DNA of 50,742 nucleotides from Vulcanisaeta sp. (GCA_023256215.1 JAGDXB010000053.1:9192-59933), one strand, 5' to 3'. Shown: positions 16,408 to 24,297, numbered from the stretch's first letter. Numbers and translations are program-made. The notes: a model not told the origin generated them from the letters alone.

Positions 16408-17139
16408 ATGTCTTATAGATACGATATAAAGCCCAGGATCGGTGTTAGATTCTCACTCCCTATGAACATCCTCCTCTTCATAGGCTTCTTAGTGATATCA
16501 CCCCTATTACTATTCACGTTTTTAGTGCTCATCAGCATAGGTATTAACCCATTAATTGCATTGGCATTAACGTTAGGTTCACTTTTAACAAGCTACATAA
16601 ATATAACGATACTTGAGGTTACGTACTACGTACCCTTCAACCCCTTTATGGATTTCATGAAGTTCTTTCCAATACCAATTATCATACAGAGGGTTGATAA
16701 GCTATTTCTGGAGCTAAACATTGGTGGTGCTGTAATACCAATCATCACCTCAATATACCTAATACTAACATATCTGGCAAATAACGCGGTGGTGATCACG
16801 GTCTTCTTAGTATCGCTGATCATATCATCAATAGTGATTTGGCAAAGCTCAAGAATCATACCAGGTATTGGAATTACCTTACCAACGGCACTGCCCGTAT
16901 TAATAACCCTACTATTCACATTAATAGCCACAGCACTGCTACATACAAATCCCTTGGCCTTCTCGTACAGCCTAGGCTCCTTATCAACACTGATTGGGGC
17001 AGACATAATGAATACCAAGAAGGTTTTACAATCAATGAGGGGTTATGTCGCCATTGGAGGAGCCGGCGTATTTGACGGAATCTACATTACAGGCTTAACA
17101 TCATTAATACTGGCCTCTCTTTATAAAGTCCTCATTTAA
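16408..17139 (+). CDS. DUF1614-type polytopic membrane protein
   Basis: A 243-residue, very hydrophobic protein with about seven membrane segments. The order resembles the DUF1614/COG4089 family: the first spans, then a conserved loop VTYYVPFNPFMDFMKFFPIP, then GGAVIPIITSIYL, and near the end SLSTLIGADIMNTKK and IGGAGVFDGIYITGL, where small residues and Asp in the membrane suggest an enzymatic or transport site. The function of that family is not established. The TATA box at 16375-16384 supports this start. It may be transcribed separately from NfeD, which ends 37 nt upstream. Confidence 0.7.
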   Translation: MSYRYDIKPRIGVRFSLPMNILLFIGFLVISPLLLFTFLVLISIGINPLIALALTLGSLLTSYINITILEVTYYVPFNPFMDFMKFFPIPIIIQRVDKLFLELNIGGAVIPIITSIYLILTYLANNAVVITVFLVSLIISSIVIWQSSRIIPGIGITLPTALPVLITLLFTLIATALLHTNPLAFSYSLGSLSTLIGADIMNTKKVLQSMRGYVAIGGAGVFDGIYITGLTSLILASLYKVLI

Positions 17140-17154
17140 TGGGTAAGGAACAAG

Positions 17155-17163
17155 CTTTATAAT
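17155..17163 (+). promoter_or_regulatory. TATA box of the HAD phosphatase gene
   Basis: CTTTATAAT is centred 27 nt before GTG 17186 and 30 nt before ATG 17189, but only 15 nt before the first ATG at 17174, which is therefore unlikely to be used. Confidence 0.5.
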
Positions 17164-17188
17164 TTAGGATCTCATGAGATTTGATGTG

Positions 17189-17869
17189 ATGAATTACAGG
17201 TCTTCGGATCATAATGAAGATGCCTTGCTGGCTGATAGGAAGTTAAGGGCTATAGCCTTCGATCTTGATGGAACATTGGTAAATACGGTACCATTACATG
17301 CTCTGTCCTGGATAGAGACGTGCAGGAGATTAGGGCTTCCCGCGCCTTCTATGGATTATGTATTGACACTAATGGGGCTTAGGGCTTTGGATATTGCCAG
17401 AAAATTGTGTGGAGATGAAAATGCTGAAAAGGGGCTTAAGGTTAAGAACGAAATCTATCTATCATTGCTTAATAATGCTAGGGCGATTGATGGTGCCCCT
17501 GAGGTTTTAAGGGTTCTCAAGGATAAGGGTTTCATGATAGGTATTGTTACATCAAGCTCTAGGCACGTAGCATTGAGGGTTCTTGAGGTTACGGGGCTTC
17601 TTAAATACATAGATGCCGTAATCGCTGGTGATGATGTTGATAAAGGTAAGCCTGACCCTGAGCCATTAATCAAACTGCTCACTATATTTGGTCTAGGTGT
17701 TGATGAGGTTGCTGTTGTTGGTGATTCTAAGTATGATGTTGAGATGGCAATTAATGCTGGTGTTAGGATTATTTTCTTCCTCGGTGATTCCTGGGACCCT
17801 CGGGTAATAAGTATTAAAGATTTAAGGGATGTGGTAAGATATTTAGATATCAATTCAATTCTCCATTAA
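17189..17869 (+). CDS. HAD-superfamily phosphatase, beta-phosphoglucomutase/Gph-like
   Basis: A 226-residue HAD subfamily IA hydrolase. Motif I is IAFDLDGTLVNT, a helical cap follows (PLHALSWIETCRRLG), then motif II MIGIVTSSSRH, motif III Lys in DKGKPDPEPLI, and motif IV VAVVGDSKYDVEMAINAGV. These features match beta-phosphoglucomutase and phosphoglycolate phosphatase relatives; the exact phosphosugar cannot be assigned. The frame opens at ATG 17174, but the TATA box is too close to it, so the GTG 17186 or ATG 17189 is more likely. The next gene follows 39 nt later with its own promoter. Confidence 0.82.
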   Translation: MNYRSSDHNEDALLADRKLRAIAFDLDGTLVNTVPLHALSWIETCRRLGLPAPSMDYVLTLMGLRALDIARKLCGDENAEKGLKVKNEIYLSLLNNARAIDGAPEVLRVLKDKGFMIGIVTSSSRHVALRVLEVTGLLKYIDAVIAGDDVDKGKPDPEPLIKLLTIFGLGVDEVAVVGDSKYDVEMAINAGVRIIFFLGDSWDPRVISIKDLRDVVRYLDINSILH

Positions 17870-17876
17870 GCATTAA

Positions 17877-17886
17877 TTTTATTAAT
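17877..17886 (+). promoter_or_regulatory. TATA box of the anchored coiled-coil gene
   Basis: TTTTATTAAT is centred 27 nt before the ATG at 17909, one of the clearest leaderless spacings in the window. Confidence 0.5.
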
Positions 17887-17908
17887 TTTCTCATCATCTA
17901 TATTGATA

Positions 17909-18715
17909 ATGGTAACTTTGCAGTTGGGAGGATCTGCGGAGATTACGATAATAGCTGTAATGATAGTAATAGTGGTAATAGCCATAATTTTAGCGGTAAT
18001 GTACCGACTAGGTTATTTCAGAGGTAGACGTAGAGAGGACTATAGTGAAGGTGGCGTGGGTCAGTTCACCTCTGCGGCAGAACCATTGCCTCGGCAACAA
18101 AGAGCAAACACTTCGCAGTATCCCTCAGAGTCTCGAGAAGTACCGACAGGGCAGGGAGGTAGGGTATTACTCATCGAGAGTAGGCCTGTTGAGGTCAAGC
18201 CATTGCAAAGGCCTGAGCGGTCTGTGGATATGGAGAGGATTGAGAAGCTCATTAGGGGTCTTGAGAATGAGTTAGTCCAAGTTCTTAAGCAAACCTCTGC
18301 GGAAACCGCTGATCAGATTCTTTCACGGATAGGTGAACTTAAGAACTCGATTGATCAGTTAATGAAGCAGTGCTCATCGCAATCTCCATCATTTATTCAG
18401 TTGGGTTACGTACCATCGAGCATTCCCGAGTTTAAGGACCTATTTAGGGCATCCTTCGTTGCATTATTCAAGAACGGCGATATGTTGGAGTACACGGGTG
18501 ATACGAGTATTAGTGATGAAGTAATACGGTCGCTTCTTAATTATGATAGTGACTTCATAGTACTTTACCACAAAAATGAGTACGCATACTTAATAAAGTA
18601 TAATGATTATTCCCTGATCCTAACGACCAATGAGTATCTAGATCCGATAAGTAGTGGTTTTGCTAAGTTATTATTTAGGAGATTTATTGACGAAGTCTTT
18701 AAGTCACAAAGCTAG
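17909..18715 (+). CDS. Membrane-anchored coiled-coil protein with unrecognised C-terminal domain
   Basis: 268 residues. A single N-terminal membrane anchor (ITIIAVMIVIVVIAIILAVMY) is followed by a basic stop-transfer RGRRRED, a polar low-complexity stretch, a likely coiled coil around residues 105-155 (MERIEKLIRGLENELVQVLKQ), and a C-terminal alpha/beta domain of about 90 residues (FVALFKNGDMLEYTGD and YAYLIKYNDYSLILTT). That strand pattern recalls Roadblock/LC7 modules used in small-GTPase control, but this is only a resemblance by eye. The topology puts the C-terminal domain in the cytosol. Its last 17 nt overlap the convergent PHP gene. Confidence 0.6.
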   Translation: MVTLQLGGSAEITIIAVMIVIVVIAIILAVMYRLGYFRGRRREDYSEGGVGQFTSAAEPLPRQQRANTSQYPSESREVPTGQGGRVLLIESRPVEVKPLQRPERSVDMERIEKLIRGLENELVQVLKQTSAETADQILSRIGELKNSIDQLMKQCSSQSPSFIQLGYVPSSIPEFKDLFRASFVALFKNGDMLEYTGDTSISDEVIRSLLNYDSDFIVLYHKNEYAYLIKYNDYSLILTTNEYLDPISSGFAKLLFRRFIDEVFKSQS

Positions 18716-19391
18716 ATATTCTACGCGTAATCGACCAGGAAAACCTCTTAATAAGTAATTCGAGACCTGGATACCGAGCCACGGGCCTTACTCGACCATT
18801 AATTAACGCCTTAAACGCGGATTCTACGGTCAAATCCTCGACCTCAAACAATGTATATGCAACACCCACGAGGTCAGGCACGTGTGCATCACTATTCGCA
18901 ATGCCTGGTATTCCGAGTTTACGTACTAGTCCGGCTGCTTTCCAATTAAATATCGGCAGTGCGCCTGCATTGAATACCTCTATGGCTTGCCATTTATATA
19001 ACCGTACCTTATTACCAATCCCACGCCTGAAAATATCGAATGGATGGGCTGGTACGGCTATACAATTATTCGCGATAGTCCAATCAATGAGTTCAGGTAT
19101 TGATCTTGGTATATCGTCAGTTCCTGGATATTCTCTACAAAGTACCAATACGTCACCGTCAATGGTCCTAACCTCATTACCAATTATAAAAATTAAATCG
19201 TTACTCAGGGATTTGTCGCCATTATTTAGAATCTCCAACGCCTTAAGCGATCCCTTGAATGTATTATGATCGGTGATCGATAATAACCGTATGTTTCTAT
19301 TTAACGCCATCATTATTATGTCCTTTGGATCGCCACTTCCATCACTGTATATACTGTGTGTATGTAAATCAGCCCTCACTTGTAATGGCAT
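18699..19391 (-). CDS. PHP-domain metal-dependent phosphoesterase
   Basis: 230 residues of the PHP family, which hydrolyses phosphoesters with two or three metal ions. All usual ligand blocks are present: DLHTHSIYSDGSG, ITDHNTFKG, CIAVPAHPFD and GIANSDAHVPDLVGV. It lacks polymerase or other added domains, so it is the stand-alone type; substrates of such enzymes include 3',5'-bisphosphates and RNA ends, and this one cannot be assigned. The ATG lies inside the end of the AMMECR1 gene (23-nt overlap), which makes translational coupling likely. It is the last gene of a three-gene operon starting at 20251. Confidence 0.85.
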   Translation of the reverse strand: MPLQVRADLHTHSIYSDGSGDPKDIIMMALNRNIRLLSITDHNTFKGSLKALEILNNGDKSLSNDLIFIIGNEVRTIDGDVLVLCREYPGTDDIPRSIPELIDWTIANNCIAVPAHPFDIFRRGIGNKVRLYKWQAIEVFNAGALPIFNWKAAGLVRKLGIPGIANSDAHVPDLVGVAYTLFEVEDLTVESAFKALINGRVRPVARYPGLELLIKRFSWSITRRISSFVT

Positions 19392-20040
19392 TCTTACACC
19401 CTTTTAACTCCTCAACTAGGTCTCTCTCGACAATTTCGCCTTTAGGCTCAACCTCTTTGAATATTTGAGCCTCATAAATCAATACCGAAGTATCCTCATC
19501 CAACCAACAATCAGGTGGCAAAAAGGCCTTCATACAACCCTCATTAAGAAATGTCATTGAATCCCAACAATACTCAACAGGTACTTGCGGAAGCAATAAA
19601 CCAGAGTAGTAACCCTTCTGAATCACGATTCCATGCCTACCAACAACAATCTTATTTGGGTAACTCCTCGGATCTCCAGGCTCAAGGAGTTCCAAGGGAC
19701 TTAATATCGAGACTTCGAACGTTACGTTATTAAGCTCATCAACCCTCATAGGCTCAAACCTAGGATCCTCGACCGCAGCTGCAATGGCGCTTCTAATGAC
19801 GCCATTTGCGGTGTTATAAACAGCCTCTGGAAAACCAATACAACCCCTCAACTCACCCCTCCTATCTTTACCCATGAATACCTCTATGGTCGTGAAGACC
19901 CCATACTTATCCTTAAGCAACCTCGCAGGTGTTTCTGGCGGTGGCTGGATTATTTTACCATTACGTAGGTACTCCTCAACAGCCAACCTAGCCAATCTAA
20001 CGAGGAACTTGCCCTCCTCAATACTGTACGGTTTGAACAT
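19369..20040 (-). CDS. AMMECR1-domain protein
   Basis: 223 residues, nearly all AMMECR1 domain. The invariant LRGCIGF motif is present (GELRGCIGFPEAV), with VEDPRFEPM, EVSILSPLE and GYYSGLLLPQVPVEYCWD. The fold is conserved from archaea to human; recent annotation links it to the radical-SAM/MEMO1 family neighbourhood, but its reaction is not established. The frame extends to 20049 with GTG codons, but the family starts near the ATG at 20040 (MFKPYSIEEG). GTGGTGGT just before this ATG could serve as ribosome binding site. It overlaps both neighbours by 23 nt, upstream with the small membrane protein and downstream with PHP. Confidence 0.88.
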   Translation of the reverse strand: MFKPYSIEEGKFLVRLARLAVEEYLRNGKIIQPPPETPARLLKDKYGVFTTIEVFMGKDRRGELRGCIGFPEAVYNTANGVIRSAIAAAVEDPRFEPMRVDELNNVTFEVSILSPLELLEPGDPRSYPNKIVVGRHGIVIQKGYYSGLLLPQVPVEYCWDSMTFLNEGCMKAFLPPDCWLDEDTSVLIYEAQIFKEVEPKGEIVERDLVEELKGCKNAITSEG

Positions 20041-20251
20041 TACCACCACTTTTCTCTATTTTAGAGCTAAATAAATACACTATGCCTACGATAATCCCTG
20101 AAACTACAACGAGAGAAAGCATTAAGGCATCTAGAGCCTTGTTCGTGTTTCCAACTAGGAATTGTCCATGATCTACAGAAACAGCGTAGTACACTAGTAT
20201 TATGACGGTTACTAAGAACAATGCTATTGAAAGTATCACAGTGTACCTCAT
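20018..20251 (-). CDS. Small two-span membrane protein
   Basis: 77 residues with two clear membrane helices (about 3-23 and 42-62) joined by a short polar loop, and a charged C-terminal tail. I do not recognise it. It is probably real because a strong TATA box (20275-20285, minus strand) sits 29 nt before its ATG and because its end overlaps the AMMECR1 start by 23 nt, making it the first gene of the operon. Both termini should be on the same side of the membrane, so it may tether or accompany the AMMECR1 and PHP proteins; this is inference from order only. Confidence 0.6.
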   Translation of the reverse strand: MRYTVILSIALFLVTVIILVYYAVSVDHGQFLVGNTNKALDALMLSLVVVSGIIVGIVYLFSSKIEKSGGNVQTVQY

Positions 20252-20274
20252 TAGATCCCTTCGCCAAAGCGAAA

Positions 20275-20285
20275 TTATATAAAAG
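20275..20285 (-). promoter_or_regulatory. TATA box of the small membrane protein-AMMECR1-PHP operon
   Basis: The minus strand reads CTTTTATATAA, spaced 29 nt from the ATG at 20251. Between box and start is a short hairpin-capable sequence (arms TTCGC 20260-20264 and GCGAA 20269-20273). Confidence 0.6.
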
Positions 20286-20297
20286 TTATTGTCCTCA

Positions 20298-20858
20298 TTA
20301 CTTAATTAACGTATTTATCTTATCATTTACATTCCTAAACACCTGGACATTGCTCAGGAATATTAGATGTGCTATGTACTTATTTAATTGATTAAGCATA
20401 CCAATAAGCTCACGCACATTATTACTTGGTAAATTCTCATCATCAAGAAGCCTAACAGCCGTCCTCTCCGCCTCCCTAGCCTTAACCCTGAGTAAGTTCA
20501 ATAACGCCGTCCTCTTATCACCAGGTATGAACCACCCCAACTCCTTACTATCCACCTCGCATGACTTATTGATTAGATCCCTAATGGGCTTAAGCCACGA
20601 AGCATTACCCGTAGCTAAGTAGGTATTTAATGCCGCAGCCATGGCGGCGATGTTCGTGAACTCCTCACCACCCATCTCGGTAATTCCCCACTCAGCCATA
20701 GCCTCGAGCTCGTCAAGCCTGCCCATAAGCTCTATGGCTGGGTGATCCTTCCTAAGTTTAATGTGTCTCCCAAACACAATTACGTCGCTAAATCCCCCAT
20801 CTCCTGGGCACCTTATTACGCCATCCATCTTTAAGCAGTCCACAAATACGTTAGTCAT
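20298..20858 (-). CDS. Divergent PduO-type cobalamin adenosyltransferase-like protein
   Basis: 186 residues. The N-terminal part has GDGGFSDVIVFGRHIKLRKDHP followed by MGRLDELEAMAEW, which lines up with the TGDxGxT...GxxDEL block of PduO-type ATP:cob(I)alamin adenosyltransferases. The C-terminal half has RVKAREAERTAVRL and LNQLNKYIAHLIF, equivalent to the RxxxRxAER and NxLSDxLF helices that bind ATP. The match is partial: the TKTGDxGxTxL loop is altered and the C-terminal Arg after LSD-like helix is missing, so activity is uncertain. A TTG two codons upstream is less likely than the ATG at 20858. An active enzyme would supply adenosylcobalamin. Confidence 0.6.
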   Translation of the reverse strand: MTNVFVDCLKMDGVIRCPGDGGFSDVIVFGRHIKLRKDHPAIELMGRLDELEAMAEWGITEMGGEEFTNIAAMAAALNTYLATGNASWLKPIRDLINKSCEVDSKELGWFIPGDKRTALLNLLRVKAREAERTAVRLLDDENLPSNNVRELIGMLNQLNKYIAHLIFLSNVQVFRNVNDKINTLIK

Positions 20859-20958
20859 AATCAAAACATGTTATTCCTCAATGGGGAAATTAATATATGT
20901 AGTAGTTAATTTACTGACACAGTAGCTTTAAAGGGTATAAAGGGAGAGGTGGGTGAAA

Positions 20959-21192
20959 ATGAGTTTCACATGCAGTATATGCGGAAGGCGCATATCATTT
21001 TGGGAGGTTGCGTATATAGGCAACTCACTTATCATATGTAAGAATTGCTACCCTGAATATTACATAAAGCGCTGCCCGCTGATTAGGCGTAGGTTGAATG
21101 GCGAAGCTCCACAATCATGTAACTACTGTCTCTACCGTAATAAATGCGATGCATACATAAAGACACAACAAACTATATCAACAACGAAGTAA
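20959..21192 (+). CDS. Small zinc-binding protein with two CxxC-type sites
   Basis: 77 residues with eight cysteines: CSICGRR and CKNC form a four-Cys zinc knuckle in the first half, and CPLIRRRL, CNYCLYRNKC another cysteine group in the second. This looks like two zinc ribbons, such as nucleic-acid-binding or protein-binding adaptors of archaea; no named family is recognised. GTG at 20953 is in frame, but GCTTTAAAGG (20925-20934) is about 29 nt before the ATG at 20959. The following 133 nt (21193-21325) are the longest non-coding stretch in the window and hold only the promoter of the next gene. Confidence 0.6.
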   Translation: MSFTCSICGRRISFWEVAYIGNSLIICKNCYPEYYIKRCPLIRRRLNGEAPQSCNYCLYRNKCDAYIKTQQTISTTK

Positions 21193-21292
21193 CACAGTTA
21201 TAAATTGGTTCAGGAGGTTTCTGTTAAAGCACGGCATTACACTTAGCAAATGAATGGCTCCAATATTGTTATGAGAAAGCACTAATAGACAA

Positions 21293-21302
21293 AATTTAAT
21301 AA
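21293..21302 (+). promoter_or_regulatory. TATA box of the amine dehydrogenase operon
   Basis: AATTTAATAA is centred 28 nt before the ATG at 21326. It supports translation of the unusual N-terminal extension of the alpha subunit. Confidence 0.5.
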
Positions 21303-21325
21303 CATGCAGTGTCTATTGGACAAGG

Positions 21326-23128
21326 ATGAGTAAGCGGCCATGGATAATTGAAGAGCTTAATCGCGGTAATTACGGCGTTATGCGCAGTTCGAGGTATGGT
21401 GAGACTAGGGGTTTTATATGCTGTGAGTGGTGGTGCGAGGGTTATTGGGCATCATCCGGCTATTACAATTTATGCGGTGATAAGCCAACAAGGCCGAGTA
21501 AAGTTAGCAGTGTTCCTGCACCATTCAAGGGTTTAGCTAGTCCATCCTCCTTTCCCCGAAGCAGGTTATTAATACTACTATGGCCGTTTATACGTGAAAG
21601 AATTCGGTCATCCCTAAATAGGATTTCTGCGAACGAGTTACCTGGCGTTATGGCTACCGCGGTACATACTAAGGTCTCAACCGATGTGCTTATTGTTGGT
21701 GGTGGTGTGGCAGGTCTGTCTGTGGCTAAGGAGTTAGCTAAGCTTGGATTTAAGGTAGTTATTGTCGAGGGTGAGGATTACCTTGGTGGTCATTTGGTTA
21801 TTGATGATACTGAGGTTAAGGATTTAGGCCGTGGCAGCGAATTCATTGGCAAATTGAGTAAGGAAGTGGAGAGCCTGGTCACGGTATATAGGGGGGTTAT
21901 TTTTGACGGCTTTTTAGAGGATGCGGTGATCGGGCACTCCAGGGATTTCACGAAGCTACTCATATTCAATTATAGGTATTTAGTGCTGGCTCAGGGCTTT
22001 AGGGAGGTTCCTCTCGTCTTTCCTGGAAATAATACGCCACGTATGATGACGGGATTAACAATACTGAAGTTCGTTAAATGGTGGGGCTTTAAGCCGAGGA
22101 GGGTTTTGGTTTGGGGTAGTGATGATTGGGGGGTTAGGGTTGCCATGAATTTAGCGCAGCTAGGTGTTGAGGTTTATCTTGGTGATAATTCTGTAACTAT
22201 CAGGAGTGACTTATATAGGGACAAGGTTGCTTCGTCGGGTATTAGGACCTTTATTGGTATGAATATCGTTGATTCGAAGGATACGGGTGATGGGTTAAGG
22301 CTTGTTCTCGAGAATTTAAGGGGTAAAAAGGCTAAGATAAGGAGAAGGGAGGAGGTTACGGTAGACGTCATTGTAAGTGCTGCTAGGATACCCGTTATCG
22401 ACTTACCAGCACAATTGAATGCCCAAATTGTGTATGCGCCTGAGATTGGTGGGCTTACGCCTAGGAGGGGTTTTACTGGGGATCTTGGTCTTGGTAATGT
22501 GTATGTTGTTGGTGACGCAGGTGGTTTACTACCTGAGCACTTAATTGTTAGGCAGGCTAGGGTTACGGCAATGAGCATTGGTGTTAAGGAGGGTTTGATT
22601 GGGCAGGACGTACTTGATAGGGAGTTGGCTGAGTTTAAGAGGGATTTGGTCACTACGAATTCTTCGTACTACAATGTAATACTTAGGTTTGAGCAGGGGC
22701 TTCAGGGTAGTGGTTATTATGCGGAGCCTAATGTGAATTACGTGCCTATGTGGGCGACTGCCGGCACTGTCGAGGACGTGGAGAATGCTATAAAGAGTGC
22801 GGATAGGCAATATTTGTGTTTCTGTGAGGATATTACGCTTAGGGACGTTATTGAGGCAATCAAGGTGCTCATGCATGGTAAGGAGGTAAAGGTGAAGATC
22901 CTGCACGGTGAGGAGGAGGAATACAAGTCCCTTAAGATACCCAGCATGGAGAGGATCAAGAGGGTTATTGGATTAGGAACTGGTCCCTGTCAGGGTAAGT
23001 TCTGTCTAGTCAGTACAAACCTAATACTTAGCTTTATATATCAAAAGAAGCCCAATGAGATCGGCCTACCTAGGATTAGGTTCCCAGAGTCACCAATACC
23101 AATGGGAGTGCTCGCAGGTGGTGAGTAA
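21326..23128 (+). CDS. FAD/BFD-type alpha subunit of a sarcosine oxidase/proline dehydrogenase-like amine dehydrogenase
   Basis: 600 residues. From about 118 on it is a FAD/NAD(P) disulfide-oxidoreductase-type protein: dinucleotide loop DVLIVGGGVAGLSVAKELA, a second nucleotide region RVLVWGSDDWGVRVAMNLA, GNVYVVGDAGGLLPEH, and near the C-terminus CFCEDITLRDVIEAI and GTGPCQGKFC, four Cys arranged as a BFD-like 2Fe-2S site. This matches the alpha subunits of heteromeric sarcosine oxidase, opine/cyanide-forming enzymes and dye-linked L-proline dehydrogenases. The first 115 residues are odd: Trp/Cys-rich (CCEWWCEGYW) where relatives carry a ferredoxin-like fold. The stop overlaps the beta subunit start as TAATG, with GGTGAG just before it. 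Confidence 0.8.
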   Translation: MSKRPWIIEELNRGNYGVMRSSRYGETRGFICCEWWCEGYWASSGYYNLCGDKPTRPSKVSSVPAPFKGLASPSSFPRSRLLILLWPFIRERIRSSLNRISANELPGVMATAVHTKVSTDVLIVGGGVAGLSVAKELAKLGFKVVIVEGEDYLGGHLVIDDTEVKDLGRGSEFIGKLSKEVESLVTVYRGVIFDGFLEDAVIGHSRDFTKLLIFNYRYLVLAQGFREVPLVFPGNNTPRMMTGLTILKFVKWWGFKPRRVLVWGSDDWGVRVAMNLAQLGVEVYLGDNSVTIRSDLYRDKVASSGIRTFIGMNIVDSKDTGDGLRLVLENLRGKKAKIRRREEVTVDVIVSAARIPVIDLPAQLNAQIVYAPEIGGLTPRRGFTGDLGLGNVYVVGDAGGLLPEHLIVRQARVTAMSIGVKEGLIGQDVLDRELAEFKRDLVTTNSSYYNVILRFEQGLQGSGYYAEPNVNYVPMWATAGTVEDVENAIKSADRQYLCFCEDITLRDVIEAIKVLMHGKEVKVKILHGEEEEYKSLKIPSMERIKRVIGLGTGPCQGKFCLVSTNLILSFIYQKKPNEIGLPRIRFPESPIPMGVLAGGE

Positions 23129-24297
23129 TGAGTGAAGGTCGTGGCTTGATATCCCTATCCGCAGATGCTGTGGTTGTTGGGGCTGGGATAGTTGGCCTGG
23201 CCGTGGCTTATTACCTAGCACGCAGAGGCTTGTCCGTGGTTGTCTTCGATAAGGGCTACGTTGGTGGTGGTAGCTCAACAAGAAACGCAGGCAGATACAG
23301 GGTTCACTTTGGGAATAGGGAGAATACGGAATTTGCAATTAGGGCTATAAGGAAACTTGAATCGCTAAGTAATGAGCTTGGCTGGAACGGTATTTTCGAA
23401 AGACCTGGTTACCTATGGCTCACTAGGCGTAAAGAGGTTCTCGAGAGCTACGAAAGGCTTAATGAGCAGCTATGGAAGCCTCTCGGCATACCCGTCCAGA
23501 TCCTCACTACTGATGAGTTAAAGGATAGATTCCCCTACATAAATACTAAAGGAATAATTGGTGCAGTATTTGGACCTCAGGATGGTGCCTTCCACCATGA
23601 TTACATAATCATGGGTTACTACACCAAGGCCCTAGATCTTGGGGTTAAGATATTCGAGTTCTCCGAGGTTAAGAATGTGGGGATCGAGTCAGGTAGAGTT
23701 GTTAGTGTTTCTTCGAGCGGGGTCTTCGCTAGGACGAGGAATGTGGTCTTTGCGGCTGGTGCCTGGACGGGTGAGTTAATGAGGGAGTTGCTTGGTATAG
23801 ATTTACCAATAAGGCCCGTTAGGAGGGAAATAGGGATTACCGAGCCCGTTAGGCCGTTAATCAATACGTACATAATAGATGCAGAGACAAACCTATATAT
23901 TGGTCAAACAATGAGAGGGGAGATCCTGGGCAGTATTGAACTTGAAGGTGGTGAGGGGTTCTTACCGTATGGAAATACGCTTAGTTGGTTAACCGCCTGG
24001 GCGCGGGAGGCAGTTAAGTTAATTCCCAGTCTCAGGAACATCAGGGTCATGAGGATTTGGTCTGGTTATTACGAGATGACTCCCGATCACAGTCACATAA
24101 TGGGTAGGTTAGACACGTGGCCTGAGGGTGTGTACGTATTATCCGGTTTCTCAGGGCATGGCTTTATGTTTGGTCCGTACGCCGCCGAGCTATTAGTGAA
24201 ATATATGCTGGATGGCGTGGTTGATCCTTTGATGAAGCCCTTCCTGCCTGATAGATTTATTACTGGTAATTTAATTAAGGAGCTCTTGGTTATTTAA
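23128..24297 (+). CDS. FAD-dependent amine/amino acid dehydrogenase beta subunit (DAO family)
   Basis: 389 residues of the D-amino-acid oxidase fold. It opens with AVVVGAGIVGLAVAYYLARRG, then the flavin loop GGGSSTRNAGRYRVHFG, VVFAAGAWTGELM, and the C-terminal GVYVLSGFSGHGFMFGP that closes the FAD site. In sarcosine oxidase and archaeal proline dehydrogenases this subunit oxidises the amine substrate and passes electrons to the alpha subunit, encoded directly upstream here with a one-base overlap. The substrate may be proline, sarcosine, hydroxyproline or a D-amino acid; the sequence alone does not decide. No small gamma or delta subunit follows, so the complex may be a simple alpha-beta form. 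Confidence 0.88.
   Translation: MSEGRGLISLSADAVVVGAGIVGLAVAYYLARRGLSVVVFDKGYVGGGSSTRNAGRYRVHFGNRENTEFAIRAIRKLESLSNELGWNGIFERPGYLWLTRRKEVLESYERLNEQLWKPLGIPVQILTTDELKDRFPYINTKGIIGAVFGPQDGAFHHDYIIMGYYTKALDLGVKIFEFSEVKNVGIESGRVVSVSSSGVFARTRNVVFAAGAWTGELMRELLGIDLPIRPVRREIGITEPVRPLINTYIIDAETNLYIGQTMRGEILGSIELEGGEGFLPYGNTLSWLTAWAREAVKLIPSLRNIRVMRIWSGYYEMTPDHSHIMGRLDTWPEGVYVLSGFSGHGFMFGPYAAELLVKYMLDGVVDPLMKPFLPDRFITGNLIKELLVI

Noticed and set aside
20298-20858. Considered as a four-helix ferritin-like protein
   Set aside because: The GDGG...MGRLDELE start and RxxxRxAER helix fit cobalamin adenosyltransferase better; no di-iron ExxH motif.
21193-21325. Longest intergenic stretch examined for a tRNA or box C/D RNA
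   Set aside because: No tRNA-like arms, no C and D boxes in proper order; only the promoter of the next gene is visible.
21348-21536. A second open frame inside the 5' part of the amine dehydrogenase alpha gene that could hint at a frameshifted N-terminus
   Set aside because: Its translation shows no ferredoxin-like or other motif, the main frame has a correctly spaced promoter, and I cannot prove an indel; kept only as a question in the finding on that region.
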